Program-made: the position numbers and the translations under genes
Notes under the pieces: generated by a model
What the model was told of the DNA's origin: nothing
What the model saw: only the letters and a program-made list of their open reading frames with translations
The model's database searches: none
Source: Pyronema omphalodes
Taxonomy: Eukaryota > Ascomycota > Pezizomycetes > Pezizales > Pyronemataceae
Length of the DNA: 64,000 bases
NCBI GenBank assembly: GCA_024516155.1
Contig: JAJJXM010000073.1
Coordinates: forward strand, 1 to 64,000
Direction of reading: 5' to 3'
In this document: positions 22,189 through 34,319 of the stretch, piece by piece
How the letters are laid out: every line of letters starts with the position of its first letter
Numbering within the stretch: the stretch's first letter is position 1

Positions 22189-25100
22189 GGTGAATCATAA
22201 ATCTTCAACCGCAAATAATTTTGATAAATCCTTTGGTGAATAACTGCAACATGATGAACTTCAGCGGGAGAGGAGTGGTAGATATAAATTTCTCTACAGC
22301 CGGCCTGCAATACGGTATGTACGCATAAAGAGTGACAAGGCGGGGTGGATGGATGTGCGACTGAAAGCATGGAGTTGAATAGTCATCACGCGCGGTGAGG
22401 CGCAGCACTCATGCAAAAGCAACGGTACCTGCAACTGCAGATGGACCAGTGAGTGTGGCACTGACCGGCTGTTCCGCCTTGTATCCACCATACAGGCTCA
22501 AATGGCTGCCAATAATAATTTTTACCAGATTCTAGCGTCCATGATAGGCGACAAGGTAGCACGTTGCAGTATCGTAATGCTACAGTTTGTTAGAGACATA
22601 GCAAAAGAGAACTTGTGGATAACAGGATCATGCATAAGTCGTATAAAGTGAGGCGACCTTGACGGTTGGGTATAATTGGATGACATGCATAATAGCTCTG
22701 TCGATAAAAAATAAAAGACCACTGCTGGATGAATGATGTCTATGATTTCTGCAGCTACCGCCCTGTGCAAGGTACTTGACAACAGCCCAGTTTTGAGTTT
22801 TCGTTGCTTTGCCATGTCTTGAACAACCATTACTTTGTCAACTATCACGAGTCTATTATTAGCCAGCTGTATTTTTGTCAGAATACGCCTACCAGATCCA
22901 CAAACCTTTTTTCTCGTCTTGTCTACCCTTCCGTGTCGCGTTTCACCTCGCCAAATATCACACTCAACTCCCGGATTTCCATGAGGTATCCAAAGAAGCT
23001 CCGCGAGGCTTCGGTCGGAGTAAGCAGCGTAACCCCAGCGCTGCATGGCATGACAACCTCAGATGCCGGTGAAGCACCAGTCTAACCGTAAATCCAAACC
23101 TCGTCGTACTCGTCGTACCATATGGAGCGCCTAGAATTTCGAGTATATTGAGACCGGTAGCCATCCAAATCTCCATGATCTCCAACCTTCAGCCCATTGT
23201 CCTCAGACATATGTATGCCCAACTGAAGACTGCATACATGCAACACCACAACACAAGCCGGTTTAAACTTTAAGGTTTGAACCCCGCACGTGTGATATCC
23301 TATAGAATTATAGAATAGCTGGTCCTTATCCTCTTATCCTCTTATCCTTTTCCTCATATCCTCTCAGCCTGTAAAAATCTGCCGATTTCCTCACCTTCTC
23401 GCGCCCTACCCGTATCATTGGTTCTCAGCCCAGAAACGATCTCGGATTCGCTGAAGTGATAGCTGGCAGCTCGGCTCGGCTAAGTTCCACCAATCGCTTT
23501 ACCGACCGAGATTCTGACATGACGACAGGTATGTAGGAGTGCACATACCCCGCGAAGGACTTGTCTGTATAGCACCTGTATCAGAACTCTAAAACACGGA
23601 GGCGAGTTGTACTCCGAGCACATACATACGGACGAGAATTGGTTTCTCGCTAGAACTCTGAAATTTTCTCTATCGAATGCATGCCCAACGTTCCTCACTC
23701 ATACAGCCCGTAACTGAGTTTCCTTCTCCGTTTCTGTTTGATATCTATCCGTTTCTGAGTAGCCGAGTATGTGCAATAAGGCAGTCATAAGTCTTGCGGT
23801 CCATGTCGACTATAGATCCAAGACGTTACAAAGTTGCAATAACAAAAAATGAAACCACTGTTACGTATGTATAACGTATACGTAGGAAAGGCTTTATTCA
23901 TCTTGCGAGGTCGACATCCTGGTTTAACTTAGTTATGTCATGTTATAGCTGGATTTGTAACGCCAGATGGAGATGCAATGAAATAGTGGAAACTTTTTTG
24001 ATCCCCCCTGGGGCCGATGGGGGGCTCGAGGTGTTCCTGAAGTGTTCCTGAAGCGCAGGCGTAAGTATGTCCTTCTTCTATTTTCCGCATAACTCTCATG
24101 GTATGAAATTCTAGATGCGTGAATGTATGTATGTAATCAGAGTCCAGTGTCGAGTCTCTAGCCGTGGGAATGTACGTTGGTGGTGGTTCGAATCTTTCAT
24201 CATAATTTATCTTTCCGAAGCTTAGGATCATGTCGTTCAAAGAATAGCGGTATTCCGAATCTGCTTTTTACCATCATGGATTGAGATATCGATTATCTTC
24301 GATTGGAATCCTTTAGTAATAATAGACACGTGATTTGATTTCTGTTCCTATTGCCGATCGCTTCCTAGAATGGCCTATAGGGGAGTGTCATAATCTCCTT
24401 ATATCATTTAGAAAGCAGGAACATACGTACATGATAGGTCCTAACAGTAAAATTATACTGAACCTACCAGAGTCCCTGTGAAATTCCAGCCATGTAATAA
24501 CATTATTGGCAGTATTGCCCCCCACCGGAAGGCTGAAGGAGAGAACTAACATTTCAAACGTTGTGCGCCATGAAGCCCAAAAACTAGGCACACAAATGAA
24601 GGCTGTTCAAGAATTTGCCGAATCGGCTGTTGGTCATATATGACAAACGTAGAAAACCTTACGACAAACATCTGCCGTAGGCATAGCCTTGCTGCCTTGG
24701 GTGTATGGTTTTTAGTTCTTGCTATATTCATGCAGGAATCAAAGTTGGCAGGGAGTGTCGCAGTTTGCAGCTATCGCGGTAGTTAGCCTTATCAGTTAAA
24801 CAATACTCAGTAGTTTATACTTTACGAAAGCCATCAATATAGTTGAGATTCAGGGCGCTTTTCCCCCGCAATTGTCAAAACGCGGGGTACAAAGTGAAGG
24901 AAGATGGAAGGTGGAGGAAAGATTTGTTACTGAAGATCTACCACTCAGCGCCAGCAACGAGTGCTCCAAGTCAGCAAAATGAGACCAGCATAACCGACCT
25001 GTGGCGCCCATATGGCTTGGCAAACAAGCCTAACTCTTGATTAATACACATAACAGTTTCATAAAACTCAGTCATCTCAACTTCCACCATCCTCCATCTT

Positions 25101-25752
25101 TTTGTGAACGCAGCCACTGACGCCCGACGAAATCTTGTTGAACGTTGACGGTAATCATCCATGGAATATCGGGCAGATTCATCTTGTTTTCATAAGTCTT
25201 CTTGCTGAGACTACAAGTTCCAAGGCAGTTAGACACTCAAGTCAATAATATATATGAGACGGGACACCTTGAGAAGTACTTCCCAAACCCCCGACTGGTC
25301 TTTTTGTAAGCTTTGTATTTCTGTTCTGTAAACAACGGAAGAAGTAAAACCCATTGTTTAATAAATGTACATGCTTGTGGAATAGAACTAGCAGTAATGA
25401 CGGCAGCATTCAAGTTGGCCATAACGTTGACTATGCACCGCCAAGTAGACACCAAATCGCACCTGAATCTCGAATGCCGCCGGTGCATAATTTTAGTGCG
25501 CATCGCATGAAACATTTCCTCATCATGTCTGATGTTCGTAACGATTGTTCCAGACAAGAATATACGTATCATAATGAAGCTTTGGGAAAGAAGAAAAGTC
25601 TAACCACCTGTTTCAATATCATTCACTGGTACTTAAATATTCCCAATTCTGTCGCTCGATAGTATCTTTCTTTCTCAATCCATTATCTCCAAATTTCAAC
25701 AGCTCTAAGGAACTCCTCGCAATTTCAGCACCCATCACCTCTATCTTCAAGA
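22189..25752. other. Spacer without a clear gene
   Basis: The longest frame (23046-22522, minus strand, 174 codons) starts with ATG but has no recognisable domain and mixed composition, and overlapping frames exist on the other strand. A possible membrane-protein relic at 25237-25572 is listed separately. About 22189-22600 should hold the promoter of the F-box gene. Confidence 0.5.
25237..25572 (-). pseudogene. Possible relic of a fungal multi-spanning (rhodopsin/Pth11-like) membrane protein
   Basis: A minus-strand frame contains CDLVSTWRCIVNVMANLNAA followed by VITASSIPQACTFIKQWVLL. It vaguely resembles the last two membrane helices of fungal rhodopsin-domain proteins, where W..(I/V)E.N.A(V/I)I.AS.P is common. 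I could not find the preceding helices in any frame or across a convincing intron. The segment stands alone between noncoding stretches. A relic or chance similarity are both possible. Confidence 0.2.
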
Positions 25753-26853
25753 ATGACGTCAACATCTCATCAGAGATTTCCAGGGATGTCCTCAGGGATA
25801 TCTTCATCATCATACAGCACGCCATCCAGCTCAAATGTTTCCCGTGCAACATCCAATCAAGTTAAAACGAAAGACAAAGACAAACCTCGAAAAATCCATG
25901 AACCTACGGTATCTAGTACTTGTAAAATCAAGACAAGAATTCCACAACCCGAGAATCTCAAATCTCAGACCACATCTCAAAAGGTTACTTCCAAACCGAC
26001 GGTTCCAAAAGACTCTCGCGCTATCACTACAATCGCCACTCCTTCACAAGCTACACAGACATCTCCCTCCAGCATAACATCTCGTTCACATCGTGATAAA
26101 GTTCAGGCTACACCAGCTTCTACCGTCAAAAAATCAGTCCCTGCGACTTCCGCAAAACAGTCATGTCCAGCCACAAAAACACCAGTATCTAACCAAAAAT
26201 GCCAGTCATCTATGGCATCTAAATCCCTAGTTGCAGCAAAGAATACCCCCACTTCTACTAAAGGCACACTCGTATCTTTTCCTCCTCCAGACATTTCAAC
26301 CACAGTTCCAACTCTTCTTAAAGACTGTCACCAATGCCGAGATTACGAAGCTCAGATTCTCGAGATACAGGCAAGTAATAAACGGAAAATCCAACATTAC
26401 GAATCCCTAATTCTTGATCTGCGGTCAAAACATTCCGAAACTCAGAAAAATTCCAATAATAATCTTACTGAAGAAACATTATCGTCTTCTCGGCAGGAAG
26501 TTAATGGGAGGACTGAACATAAGAACAAACAAAACCAAGCAGAGAAACCTAAAGCGTGCATCAAGAATGATAAGGATGAATCGGGGACAAAAAAGGCCAA
26601 GAACCTTAAAACTATAAAAACAACAAACACGAAGGGGGAGTATAGTGACGAAATTCCATCAGAGACACGTAAGAACTGGGAGGTGCTAAATGGGAATATC
26701 GAGAAGTTGATGAAGGATATAGAATGGTTAGTTAATACTCACAAAGAGGTGGGAAAAAATGGCGAGGTGCCGAAAAAGGAGTTTGAGGAGATAAGGGATG
26801 TGGTGAAGCGGTTGGAAGTGAATAGGAAGAAAATGAGAGATATTTTTAAATAG
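25753..26853 (+). CDS. Unknown Ser/Thr-rich protein with C-terminal coiled coil, 366 aa
   Basis: An intron-free frame starting at ATG 25753. Residues 1-185 are disordered and rich in Ser, Thr, Pro and Lys. A CxxC motif (DCHQCRDYEAQILEIQ, Cys192 and Cys195) then starts a helix that continues as NKRKIQHYESLILDLRSKHS, a probable coiled coil. After a Lys/Asn-rich linker, the C-terminal 60 residues form a second charged helix (NWEVLNGNIEKLMKDIEWLV and onward to the end). Such CxxC plus coiled-coil proteins occur in filamentous ascomycetes, but I cannot assign a function. The absence of a signal peptide or membrane segment points to cytoplasm or nucleus. Sustained coding character and a long unbroken frame make it a real gene. 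It is the last host gene before the transposon-rich block. Confidence 0.72.
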   Translation: MTSTSHQRFPGMSSGISSSSYSTPSSSNVSRATSNQVKTKDKDKPRKIHEPTVSSTCKIKTRIPQPENLKSQTTSQKVTSKPTVPKDSRAITTIATPSQATQTSPSSITSRSHRDKVQATPASTVKKSVPATSAKQSCPATKTPVSNQKCQSSMASKSLVAAKNTPTSTKGTLVSFPPPDISTTVPTLLKDCHQCRDYEAQILEIQASNKRKIQHYESLILDLRSKHSETQKNSNNNLTEETLSSSRQEVNGRTEHKNKQNQAEKPKACIKNDKDESGTKKAKNLKTIKTTNTKGEYSDEIPSETRKNWEVLNGNIEKLMKDIEWLVNTHKEVGKNGEVPKKEFEEIRDVVKRLEVNRKKMRDIFK

Positions 26854-27552
26854 TTTATAGAGAATAAACTGATAGGTTTTTTGCATGATTTATCACTGAC
26901 TGGGTCTTGATGCGCTAGTAAAAATATGTTTTTTGGCTTATAGAGTCATAGCCACGTTAGAGAGTCGATTATCATGTCAATAATACAGGAGTAATGTATT
27001 AAACAACAGAATGCATTACGAGTCAAGGACCAAAAGAGCCTCAGCCCGTCATCTGATGAGAGGAGTTTGAAAGAATAGTTGTAACAAGGAAGCTGTATTT
27101 GATTCAACTTGATCCCAGTCTGATATTTGATTTGGATTTCAGTTGACCCTTTCATGTGCACCCTCTATTAATTGATAATGAAGGATACTCTAATACTGAT
27201 CATGCCGTAGGATCCAGCGAGTGATGTTTAAACTTTAATCCTCATACGTTATATAATTTGGACTAAGATATTTGCTTGGATAGAAGTAATGTATTACGAG
27301 TGAATACCTCTCCATGGGTTTCCATCGAGTATCCATCGTATTTTTTTCGAGAGTTTTGAAGTAAGACCTAGCCTGGCAAGTGGTATTACCTGTACCAGCG
27401 TGCTATGAATTAATTTCATGGTTTTCCTCACCTGTGGTAGTATTGGGGCTCAATGAAAAATCTGTGGATTCACACGAAATAGAGCTGTACTAGACTGGAA
27501 TATGCATACGACCCCGCTACCCAGTCTGAGTTATTGTACATGCAAGTGATGA
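26854..27552. other. Spacer, nothing recognised
   Basis: AT-rich sequence between the coiled-coil gene and the first copy of the duplicated relic locus. No gene, repeat or RNA is seen. Confidence 0.5.
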
Positions 27553-27698
27553 ATCGTGCGTATCCGGTGTTGAACTCGCATTAAACCCGCTTCAAGCTTG
27601 GCGTTCGTCAGACAGAATACCGAGCTATTCAGTCTCATTAATTATCTGCACTTACTTACACCGTAATTTGAAGTATACGAAGCACCTTATCGTCATAC

Positions 27699-27714
27699 GA
27701 AAATCAGCATCAAA
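27699..27714. repeat. Target-site duplication of LINE A, left copy
   Basis: GAAAATCAGCATCAAA (16 bp) recurs exactly at 29204-29219 and brackets LINE A. The R2 copy has the related, uninterrupted text ACAAAAATCAGTATCAAAACTGC, which confirms that the segment between is an insertion. Confidence 0.92.
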
Positions 27715-29203
27715 TTTTACATTTTACATTTTTTTTTTACATTTTAATCATACACCGTTCGAGGCCTCTAAGGCCTATGCGGGAAACTATGGCACTGTCC
27801 AAGTCCTGTCCTCGAGGCCGAAGCCTCCTAATGAGGCCCCCTAATCTCCTTTTCCCCAAAGCGTCCCCGCGCGAAAGAAAACAAAAACTTTAACTCTCCA
27901 CACCCCCTAAAGCCAATCTCGTAAGGAAAAAACAGAGAAAGAAAAGAAACAAACGTCTTCCAAAAGAAAAGAAAAACAAATTTGCCCATGCGTGTCCTCC
28001 TTTAAGTGAAAAAACAAAGGAAAAGGTACAGAAAACACAAAAGAAACAAAAAACACTCGCGTACTTTTCCATCTCTTGCGCTGCTATTCGTACCGCCTGC
28101 CAATCTGGGTTGCAGCCAGGTATTCCAGGATCGCTTTCGTGAGTCGATCGTCCCGAAAAATATTCACCACTTTCAAACGTCCCCGCGTCCTCCTCGGTCT
28201 CCCCGTAATTCTTTCCACCTCTTTCCGGAGCTTCCCAAACTCTGATTGCCATCTCCGGCACTCTCCGAAGAGGTGTCCTCTGGTTTGACGCTGGTTGGAC
28301 TCACACCACCAACAAGCGTCGGATTCTTTCTTCTTAATTCGTTTAAGATGGGTTCCCACCAGTGCGTGGCCAGACGCGAGCTGGAGGAAGACCGCAGCCT
28401 TTCGCTTGGGCAGGTCCCGGAGGTCTGCTCGCAGACCAAACTTGCGGCGTGGTCTGTAGGACTTGCTGGAGCGTAGGTCCTTAGTGATCCAACGCTTGGT
28501 GATATCAGCCAGAGTTTCAGTGGCTACTCTGTTGATGTGAGCGAGGGACGCTTCCGGGGGGGTAAGGCAGGTTGGGTCGGTGCACCGAGTGAGCGCCTGT
28601 GCCTCACAGCGATGCTGCGCACCCAGCTTAGCAGCCACGTCTGCGGCTTCATTTTCCTCGATGTCGGAGTGTCCAGGAACCCAGCGGATTTGGACATCGA
28701 CGTCCCAATTGACGAAGTCTTTGACCAAACCGCGGATGCGGCGGGACAGGGACTGCCCAGGGCCGGGGTCCTCCGTCATGATGCGGGCTAGAGCAGCCTG
28801 GGCATCTGAGAAGATGACGATCCTTTTCATCGGGGGGGGGGGATGATAAGGTCGTCGTAGCATTCGAGCAAGGCCTGGTGGATGGCGAAAAGCTCGGCGT
28901 CGAAGACTTCGACATGTGGGCCAAGGTGAAAGGACCGGGAGACGAGGGAGCCATCGACATAATGGACGTACCCTGCGCCACTCCTGTCGTTGATTCTGGA
29001 GCCGTCGGTCCAGAAGCAGAGCGCTTGGAGCGAGCGCCAGTTGCGTGCTGATGCTGCCGCTTCCTCACGAGGTTCCACCACAACGTCCATGTAGCGGAAG
29101 TTGAATCGAGCGGGGGGTTCGACGGTTTCGATGGCGGTGAAACCTGTACGAGCAGCTGCTCTTCGTGTCAGGCTGCGAATGGCGTCGGCGGTCGGGGACG
29201 GTT
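27715..29203 (-). mobile_element. LINE A: 5'-truncated Tad-like non-LTR retrotransposon
   Basis: A minus-strand insertion of 1489 bp carrying only the RNase H and C-terminal zinc-knuckle end of ORF2 and the 3' UTR. Its 3' end lies at the left and finishes in an A-rich tail of TGTAAAA-like units. The last 60 bp before the tail (GCATAGGCCTTAGAGGCCTC, then GAACGGTGTATGATTAAAA) match the 3' end of LINE B, so both belong to one family. The 16-bp target duplications and 5' truncation are typical of target-primed reverse transcription. Confidence 0.92.
28084..29203 (-). pseudogene. LINE A ORF2 fragment: RNase H and CCHC end, frameshifted
   Basis: Reading right to left, the first frame covers the RNase H start (FWTDGSRINDRSGAG, first Asp) and the catalytic Glu (EVFDAELFAIHQAL). 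The second frame carries the next Asp (IVIFSDAQAAL), the WVPGHSDIEENEAAD block with His and final Asp, and a Cys/His finger (CWWCESNQRQTRGHLFGEC). The two frames meet at a homopolymer of 11 G at 28832-28842, where an indel has broken the ORF. The RT and endonuclease domains are absent because of 5' truncation. The fragment cannot make a working protein. Domain order (RNase H after RT, then a terminal CCHC-like finger) matches fungal Tad-like LINEs. Confidence 0.9.
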
Positions 29204-29219
29204 GAAAATCAGCATCAAA
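29204..29219. repeat. Target-site duplication of LINE A, right copy
   Basis: Exact second copy of GAAAATCAGCATCAAA. R1 resumes here with ACTGCGCCAGCAGTCGGTCA, homologous to R2 near 31669. Confidence 0.92.
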
Positions 29220-31489
29220 ACTGCGCCAGCAGTCGGTCACCGGGTATATCCGAGTGATATATCCTGATGTTCAACCCCCACAGGGTTAATTCACAACCCC
29301 TCGTCAAATTTGAGCCAGGTGAACTCCTATCAGCCCCGCTCAGCCACAATCCCAATTCACTTTCAACAGCAGCACAACCGCGTCCTCTTGAGCCTCATCA
29401 CCAACGATTCGCCTCTCACCAAATGCCACTCGGCACTGAAAGCCCCTACCGTTGCTTCCTGCATCTTTAGTAAGTTTTATTCCTTTTTCATATAATCCTG
29501 TTTTCTAATCCAGACTGGATAAGAATGTCTTATGTTATGATGTGTGTTTCGGCGCGTCCATAATCATACACCTATGCAACAATATCGAGTCGATGCCAAC
29601 GTCAGAAAAGGTTTCAAAGACCTAGCCTAGGTACAATCAATCTAGCTAAAGGAAAAAAATACCACATTTAGCGTAAGTTGAATCTGGCTTCCTATGTTTC
29701 AAGTTTTTATGTAGAAATTTAACAGAGGTTTAGCTCTTGGATCACACTCTACGGAAATTCATCGCTCATTGCCGTGCTCGGCACTTTTTCAACTACAGAC
29801 GATCATACCAAGTGTCCAACAATACAAAACTCTAGAGAAGCAGTCTCTTCAGTACCGAGTCAGCCAACTCAAAAGCTCCGACGCCTCTTGCCGATGGTAC
29901 TATCACGGGTCAGCTTCGTGAGAACTCCTTTACTGTTGAGTTCTCCTATGAACTGCCAAAAGACAGGGATTGATAGTTTCCCTACCTATTCCCCGCTCTC
30001 TGGCTTCCTTTCGCCTATCTTTCACGTCGCTTCTCCTGGGACCGGCGTATCCGTTGCATTCGTACTCTCGCGAGTCGCGTGCACTATTCTATCGATAAAA
30101 TGATATATCCAACCTTGGACTAAATTTCACCTGCAACGCAACTAGATGTTGCTAGCGAGCCCACCTGCAGTTCTCCTAGGCTTTTTAGAAGGTGATGCCG
30201 GAATAAGTTTGAAGAGCATGATTCATACCGAATGCCTTCATCGGCAGCAATACCGGAGACCACAGGCCACGATACCGCTTGGACCCTGTGATTGTGGACC
30301 AGCTTCCTCATGATGTCCATCGGACTCGAACACCATGCACCTCCTTCTATGACTACTTCACCAGAAAATCAACACCTGTCTTGCTGTTGGTCATCTTGAC
30401 ATACATCCACATACCACCTGGTATTTCCAAATGACAAGCAATAAGACGCCCTCGACATGGAAGCCTAAAGGCGCCGAAAATCTCAACGTTGTGTATCCAT
30501 TCACCTAGGAAACCTTTATTCGACATCCTATCTATGGAAGAGCCAGATTCTGGTAATTTCAAATTATTCCCGAGATGGATGGGATGCTATTCTACCCAAC
30601 CCTGATATCTTCGAAAAGTCTATTCCTGCTACCGGAAATGCAACCAACGATGGACCTGCTCTTAAGATAGATGATGAAGATTTCTGGCACTGATCTTTGC
30701 AAGGAGGCCTCTTCTATCATTCTTATGGATGACAACTTCGCTTCTATCATTAATTCTGGTGCTGCTTGGAACCAAGGCAAAACTGGAAGAAGCTTGCCTC
30801 TGATTTGAAAGATAAAATGAAGAGGATGACGAATACAACCAATACAAAGGCCTCGGAGAAGGTTACCGACGATTGGACACAGCATATTCAATAATTTTCA
30901 ATCTTTTCAAGAAGATTACTTCATACTCATGACCCCACCTTTCAATACGACTGGAGTGAGTCTGAGACAGATGGTACAGTTGGGGCAGAGCCCTTCGCAA
31001 GGTATACGTCGTAGAGGAATTTACCTGTATCGCGGGCTGGATTCAGGCTTGCATAACTTCTGAGAAATCGCAACTGATTGATCTGATGTTGTGGCGTACA
31101 TGCGTGTTATGATGGACAATTCAGATTGGCTTCTTGTACTGTTTTAGAAGTTGAAGTTACCTGGTGTCGAATTCGTCATCTATGAAGATTACGGAACATT
31201 GATTGGTTATGACTTTTGTACTGGTTACTTGAATACATTATATGATGATTTACTCCAAAACAACTTCGTAAAATATCTTAATCTCTTTCAATTCATTCGG
31301 TAGAAGGTGATTAGTCCAGGGGAACTAGAACAAGCCTGTGACTTATTAGCAACGGGCATTATGCCATACCAAGCCCATATAGCCCATGATTCTATACACG
31401 AATCACAAAAGGCAAGGAAAATTCCATTCATAATCCATGCATTTACTTTATTTTTTGCAAAAAAACATTCTCATCAGTCATCGTCGTTG

Positions 31490-33187
31490 ACGAGTGATCT
31501 GCCATGCTTGGCGGGTGTTAAACTTGCTTCGACCCCCACTTCAAGCTTGACATCCGTAAGATAGAATACCGATCTATGTATTCTAAAGAGTTATTAACCT
31601 ACTTATACTGTAATTCAAGTTATACGTACCTTACCGTCATACAAAAATCAGTATCAAAACTGCACCAGGAGTCGGTCAGCATGTACATCCGAGTGATATA
31701 TCCTGATGTGCAACCCCCACAGGGTTGACCCATAACCCCTCGTCAAATCTTGGCCAGGTCAACTCCTATCAGCCCCGCTCAGCCACCATCCCAATACATA
31801 TTACACAGGAATATCCGCATCCTCCCCACCTTCATCACCAACGATTCGCCTCTATAACCACATGTATGCCACTGGGCACTGAAAACCCCCACCGCTTCTT
31901 CCTGCATTATTTGTGAGTGTTATCCCCGCCTTGTAAATATAATCCTTTCTCTAATTCAAAATGGATAGGAATATCTTATGTTATGACGCGTGCTTCGGCG
32001 CGTCTATGATCATACGCCTACTATCGAATTGATTACGATGCCAACATCAGAAAAGGCTTCAAAGACCTAGCTAGGTACAAGCAATATAGTTGAAGAACTA
32101 AATACCACATCGGTACATAAAATGTAAGTTGAATCTAATTTCGGATTTCTCTAGTCTCTCGAACAAAGCTCATGGAAGTTGAGCTATGAGATCATAGGCT
32201 ATGTCAATTCATCTCTCATTCCGGTGCTCAGTGCGTCATACCAAATGCCTTTATCGGCAGCACTACCGGAGACCATAGGCCATGATACCGCTGGAACCTA
32301 AGATATCAAAATAGGATCCCCGTGTCCGTCGGATGCAACCGCCTCGCGCTGACTCAGTTGACCACTTCACCAGAAAATCAACACCTGCTTTGCCGTTGGA
32401 CGCCTTAATACTCATATACCACCAGGTATTTCTAAATGACAAGCTTCATGTCGCTTTTGAAATGGAGGGTGTCGAGAATCCCAACGTTGGGTACCCACTC
32501 ACCTGGGAAACATTCATTCGAGATTTCATCGGTGGGGGAGCTACAGTACCGCAATCTCCCTAATTCCGAGATGGATGCTATTCTCCCTAACCTTCACGTC
32601 CTTCTCTTCTTCTCCTGAAGATAAGCGTGTCAAGATCCTCAAAAACATACTGTTTGCGTTATAAGAGATAAAACCAACGACGGACCTGCTCTTAAGATAG
32701 ATGATGAAAATTTCTGAAACTAATGTTGCAAGGAGGCCTCTGCTATCATTTTTATGGACGATAACTTTGCTTCTATCATCAATGCTGGTTCTTGGAATTC
32801 AAGAAGATTTAGAAGCAGAAATCTGTTCGCGATTCGGGGGATAACATGAAGAGGATGACGAATACAACCAATACAAAGGCCGCGAAGAAGGATTTTCGAC
32901 GATTTGAAACGGCACATTCAATGATTTTCGATCTTCTCAAGGAGGTTACTTCATACTAATGACTTTGCCTTTAAATAATAAGACTGGAGTGGCTCTGAGA
33001 CAGATGGTACAGTTCGGGCAGTATCTTTCGCAAGGTATATGTCCTTGAAGAATTTAAATACATCGAGGGCTGGATCTAGGCTTGAATGTCTTCTTAGAAA
33101 TTGTAACTGGTTGATACTGATGCTGTGCTATACGTTTGTGATTATAAAGGATGTTTAGAAGTTGAAGATATTTGGCGCCAAATGTAT
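31490..33187 (+). pseudogene. Decayed locus copy R2, left part
   Basis: Second tandem copy of the R locus. It keeps better coding traces than R1, for example YDACFGASMIIRLLSN, then IDYDANIRKGFKDLARYK after a stop, and later DHFTRKSTPALPLDALILIY with NPNVGYPLTWETFIRDFIGG. It is cut at 33187 by the inverted-repeat element; ten bases survive between that element and LINE B's target duplication. The rest of R2 reappears at 56172, more than 20 kb away. No family is recognised. Confidence 0.6.
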
Positions 33188-33210
33188 CATGCCCTGTGGT
33201 ACAAAAAAAA

Positions 33211-33640
33211 GGTGTTTAATCAAACCACACTTTAAACCACAAAAGGTGTTTAATTCAAACACCCGCAAAATTCATTTACTAAACACCTCTTTAAACACCT
33301 ACTAAACACCTTTAAACACCTACTAAACACCTCTTTAAACACCTACTAAACACCTCTTTAAACACCTACTAAACACCTTTAAACACCTACTAAACACCTC
33401 TTTAAACACCTACTAAACACCTTTAAACACCTACTAAACACCTTTAAACAACGATTTAAACACCGATTTAAACACCTTTAAACACCTTTAAACACCGATC
33501 TAAACACCTACTAAACACCTTTGAACACCGATTTAAACACCTACTAAACACCTTTAAACACCGATTTAAACACCTACTAAACACCTTTAAACACCGATTT
33601 AAACACCTACTAAACACCTTTAAACACCTTGCACAATAGT
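33211..33640. repeat. Left array, about 30 copies of AAACACC in direct orientation
   Basis: Alternating TTTAAACACC and TACTAAACACC units, with variants CGATTTAAACACC and CTCTTTAAACACC. Nearly all are in the same orientation. Spacing is 10-13 bp, close to one DNA turn. Confidence 0.95.
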
Positions 33641-34319
33641 GGTTTGAACAAGCACCTCAGATATTTTTTAAATGTTTTAAATTAATTACTAAACCACTCG
33701 CTCATTATATATCATGTCTCTAGCTATTGCCAGGTCCTCTATCTATACATACAGGAACCTCCCACCTCCCACCTCACCCCTCTTACTCCTGCTACTGCTC
33801 TCTGTATAGTACCATTCGCTTTGTGCCTTTTTTAATTGACCCTTACATATGCTGGAATCATGGATCGCTTCAATAAATAGACTTAGGTTTTCTGAGCATC
33901 CTGTTTGTCTGGTTAGCATTGTGGATATTTGTGGGGTTGGTTTGCAGTACTTGACTCAGCGAGTATCTAGAAGTTCATATCCGAATTCCCCCCCTCTCTC
34001 TCTTTTTTCCCTCCGGTGGTGTATGGTGTATGAACTAGCAAATTCTGTTGAGGGACAAACATTTGACATGAGGAAAAACTTACAGTCAAACAAGAGGGAA
34101 AGATGGAGGTGGAGAAACAGGTGAATGAAATGGATGAAGAACGAGGAACAACAACGGCAGAACGAACAGAACATAAGGAAGGGATGCGCACTAAGGCAAT
34201 ATCCACTTCCATCAACAAACAAAAACAGAACACAGCTCTACAGGTTAAGACTGAATGTTCAGTAGAACACTGCAGGGTGATTTATATGAACCATGGAAAC
34301 GCCATCCCTAGGAAGTAGA
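33641..34319. other. Centre of the inverted-repeat element, no recognisable gene
   Basis: This 680-bp centre lacks the array motif. It holds short frames on both strands (33849-34124, + and 34103-34318, +) without transposase motifs. The second gives a Lys/Glu-rich peptide. I see no DDE-type or tyrosine recombinase signature. Confidence 0.55.

Larger units (their letters stand above)
27553..31489 (+). pseudogene. Decayed locus copy R1 (unknown gene family), interrupted by LINE A
   Basis: The DNA at 27553-27698 plus 29204-31489 aligns by eye with a second copy, R2, that follows at once (31490 onward). Shared landmarks are CCGAGTGATATATCCTGATG, CAACCCCCACAGGGTT, CAACTCCTATCAGCCCCGCT-type text, and a short first exon (MPLGTESPYRCFLHL) before a GTAAGT intron ending CTAATCCAG. 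The downstream frame (NVLCYDVCFGASIII, then NVRKGFKDLA) is broken by stops. R1 keeps about 440 bp (roughly 29780-30210) that R2 lacks, and R2 keeps sense where R1 is broken. They look like a tandem duplication of one gene that then decayed independently. I do not recognise the family. Confidence 0.6.

Noticed and set aside
22522..23046. 174-codon minus-strand ATG frame
   Set aside because: No domain, no membrane or secretion signal, codon use like noncoding DNA, and competing frames on the plus strand.
24186..24200. GGTTCGAATC, a tRNA T-loop-like string
   Set aside because: The matching T stem, anticodon arm and acceptor stem are absent around it. Similar strings at 12567 and 15953 fail in the same way.
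33211..33640. CRISPR-like regular array
   Set aside because: Units are 10-13 bp with no unique spacers, the genome is eukaryotic, and there are no cas genes. It is a satellite-like array in a mobile element.
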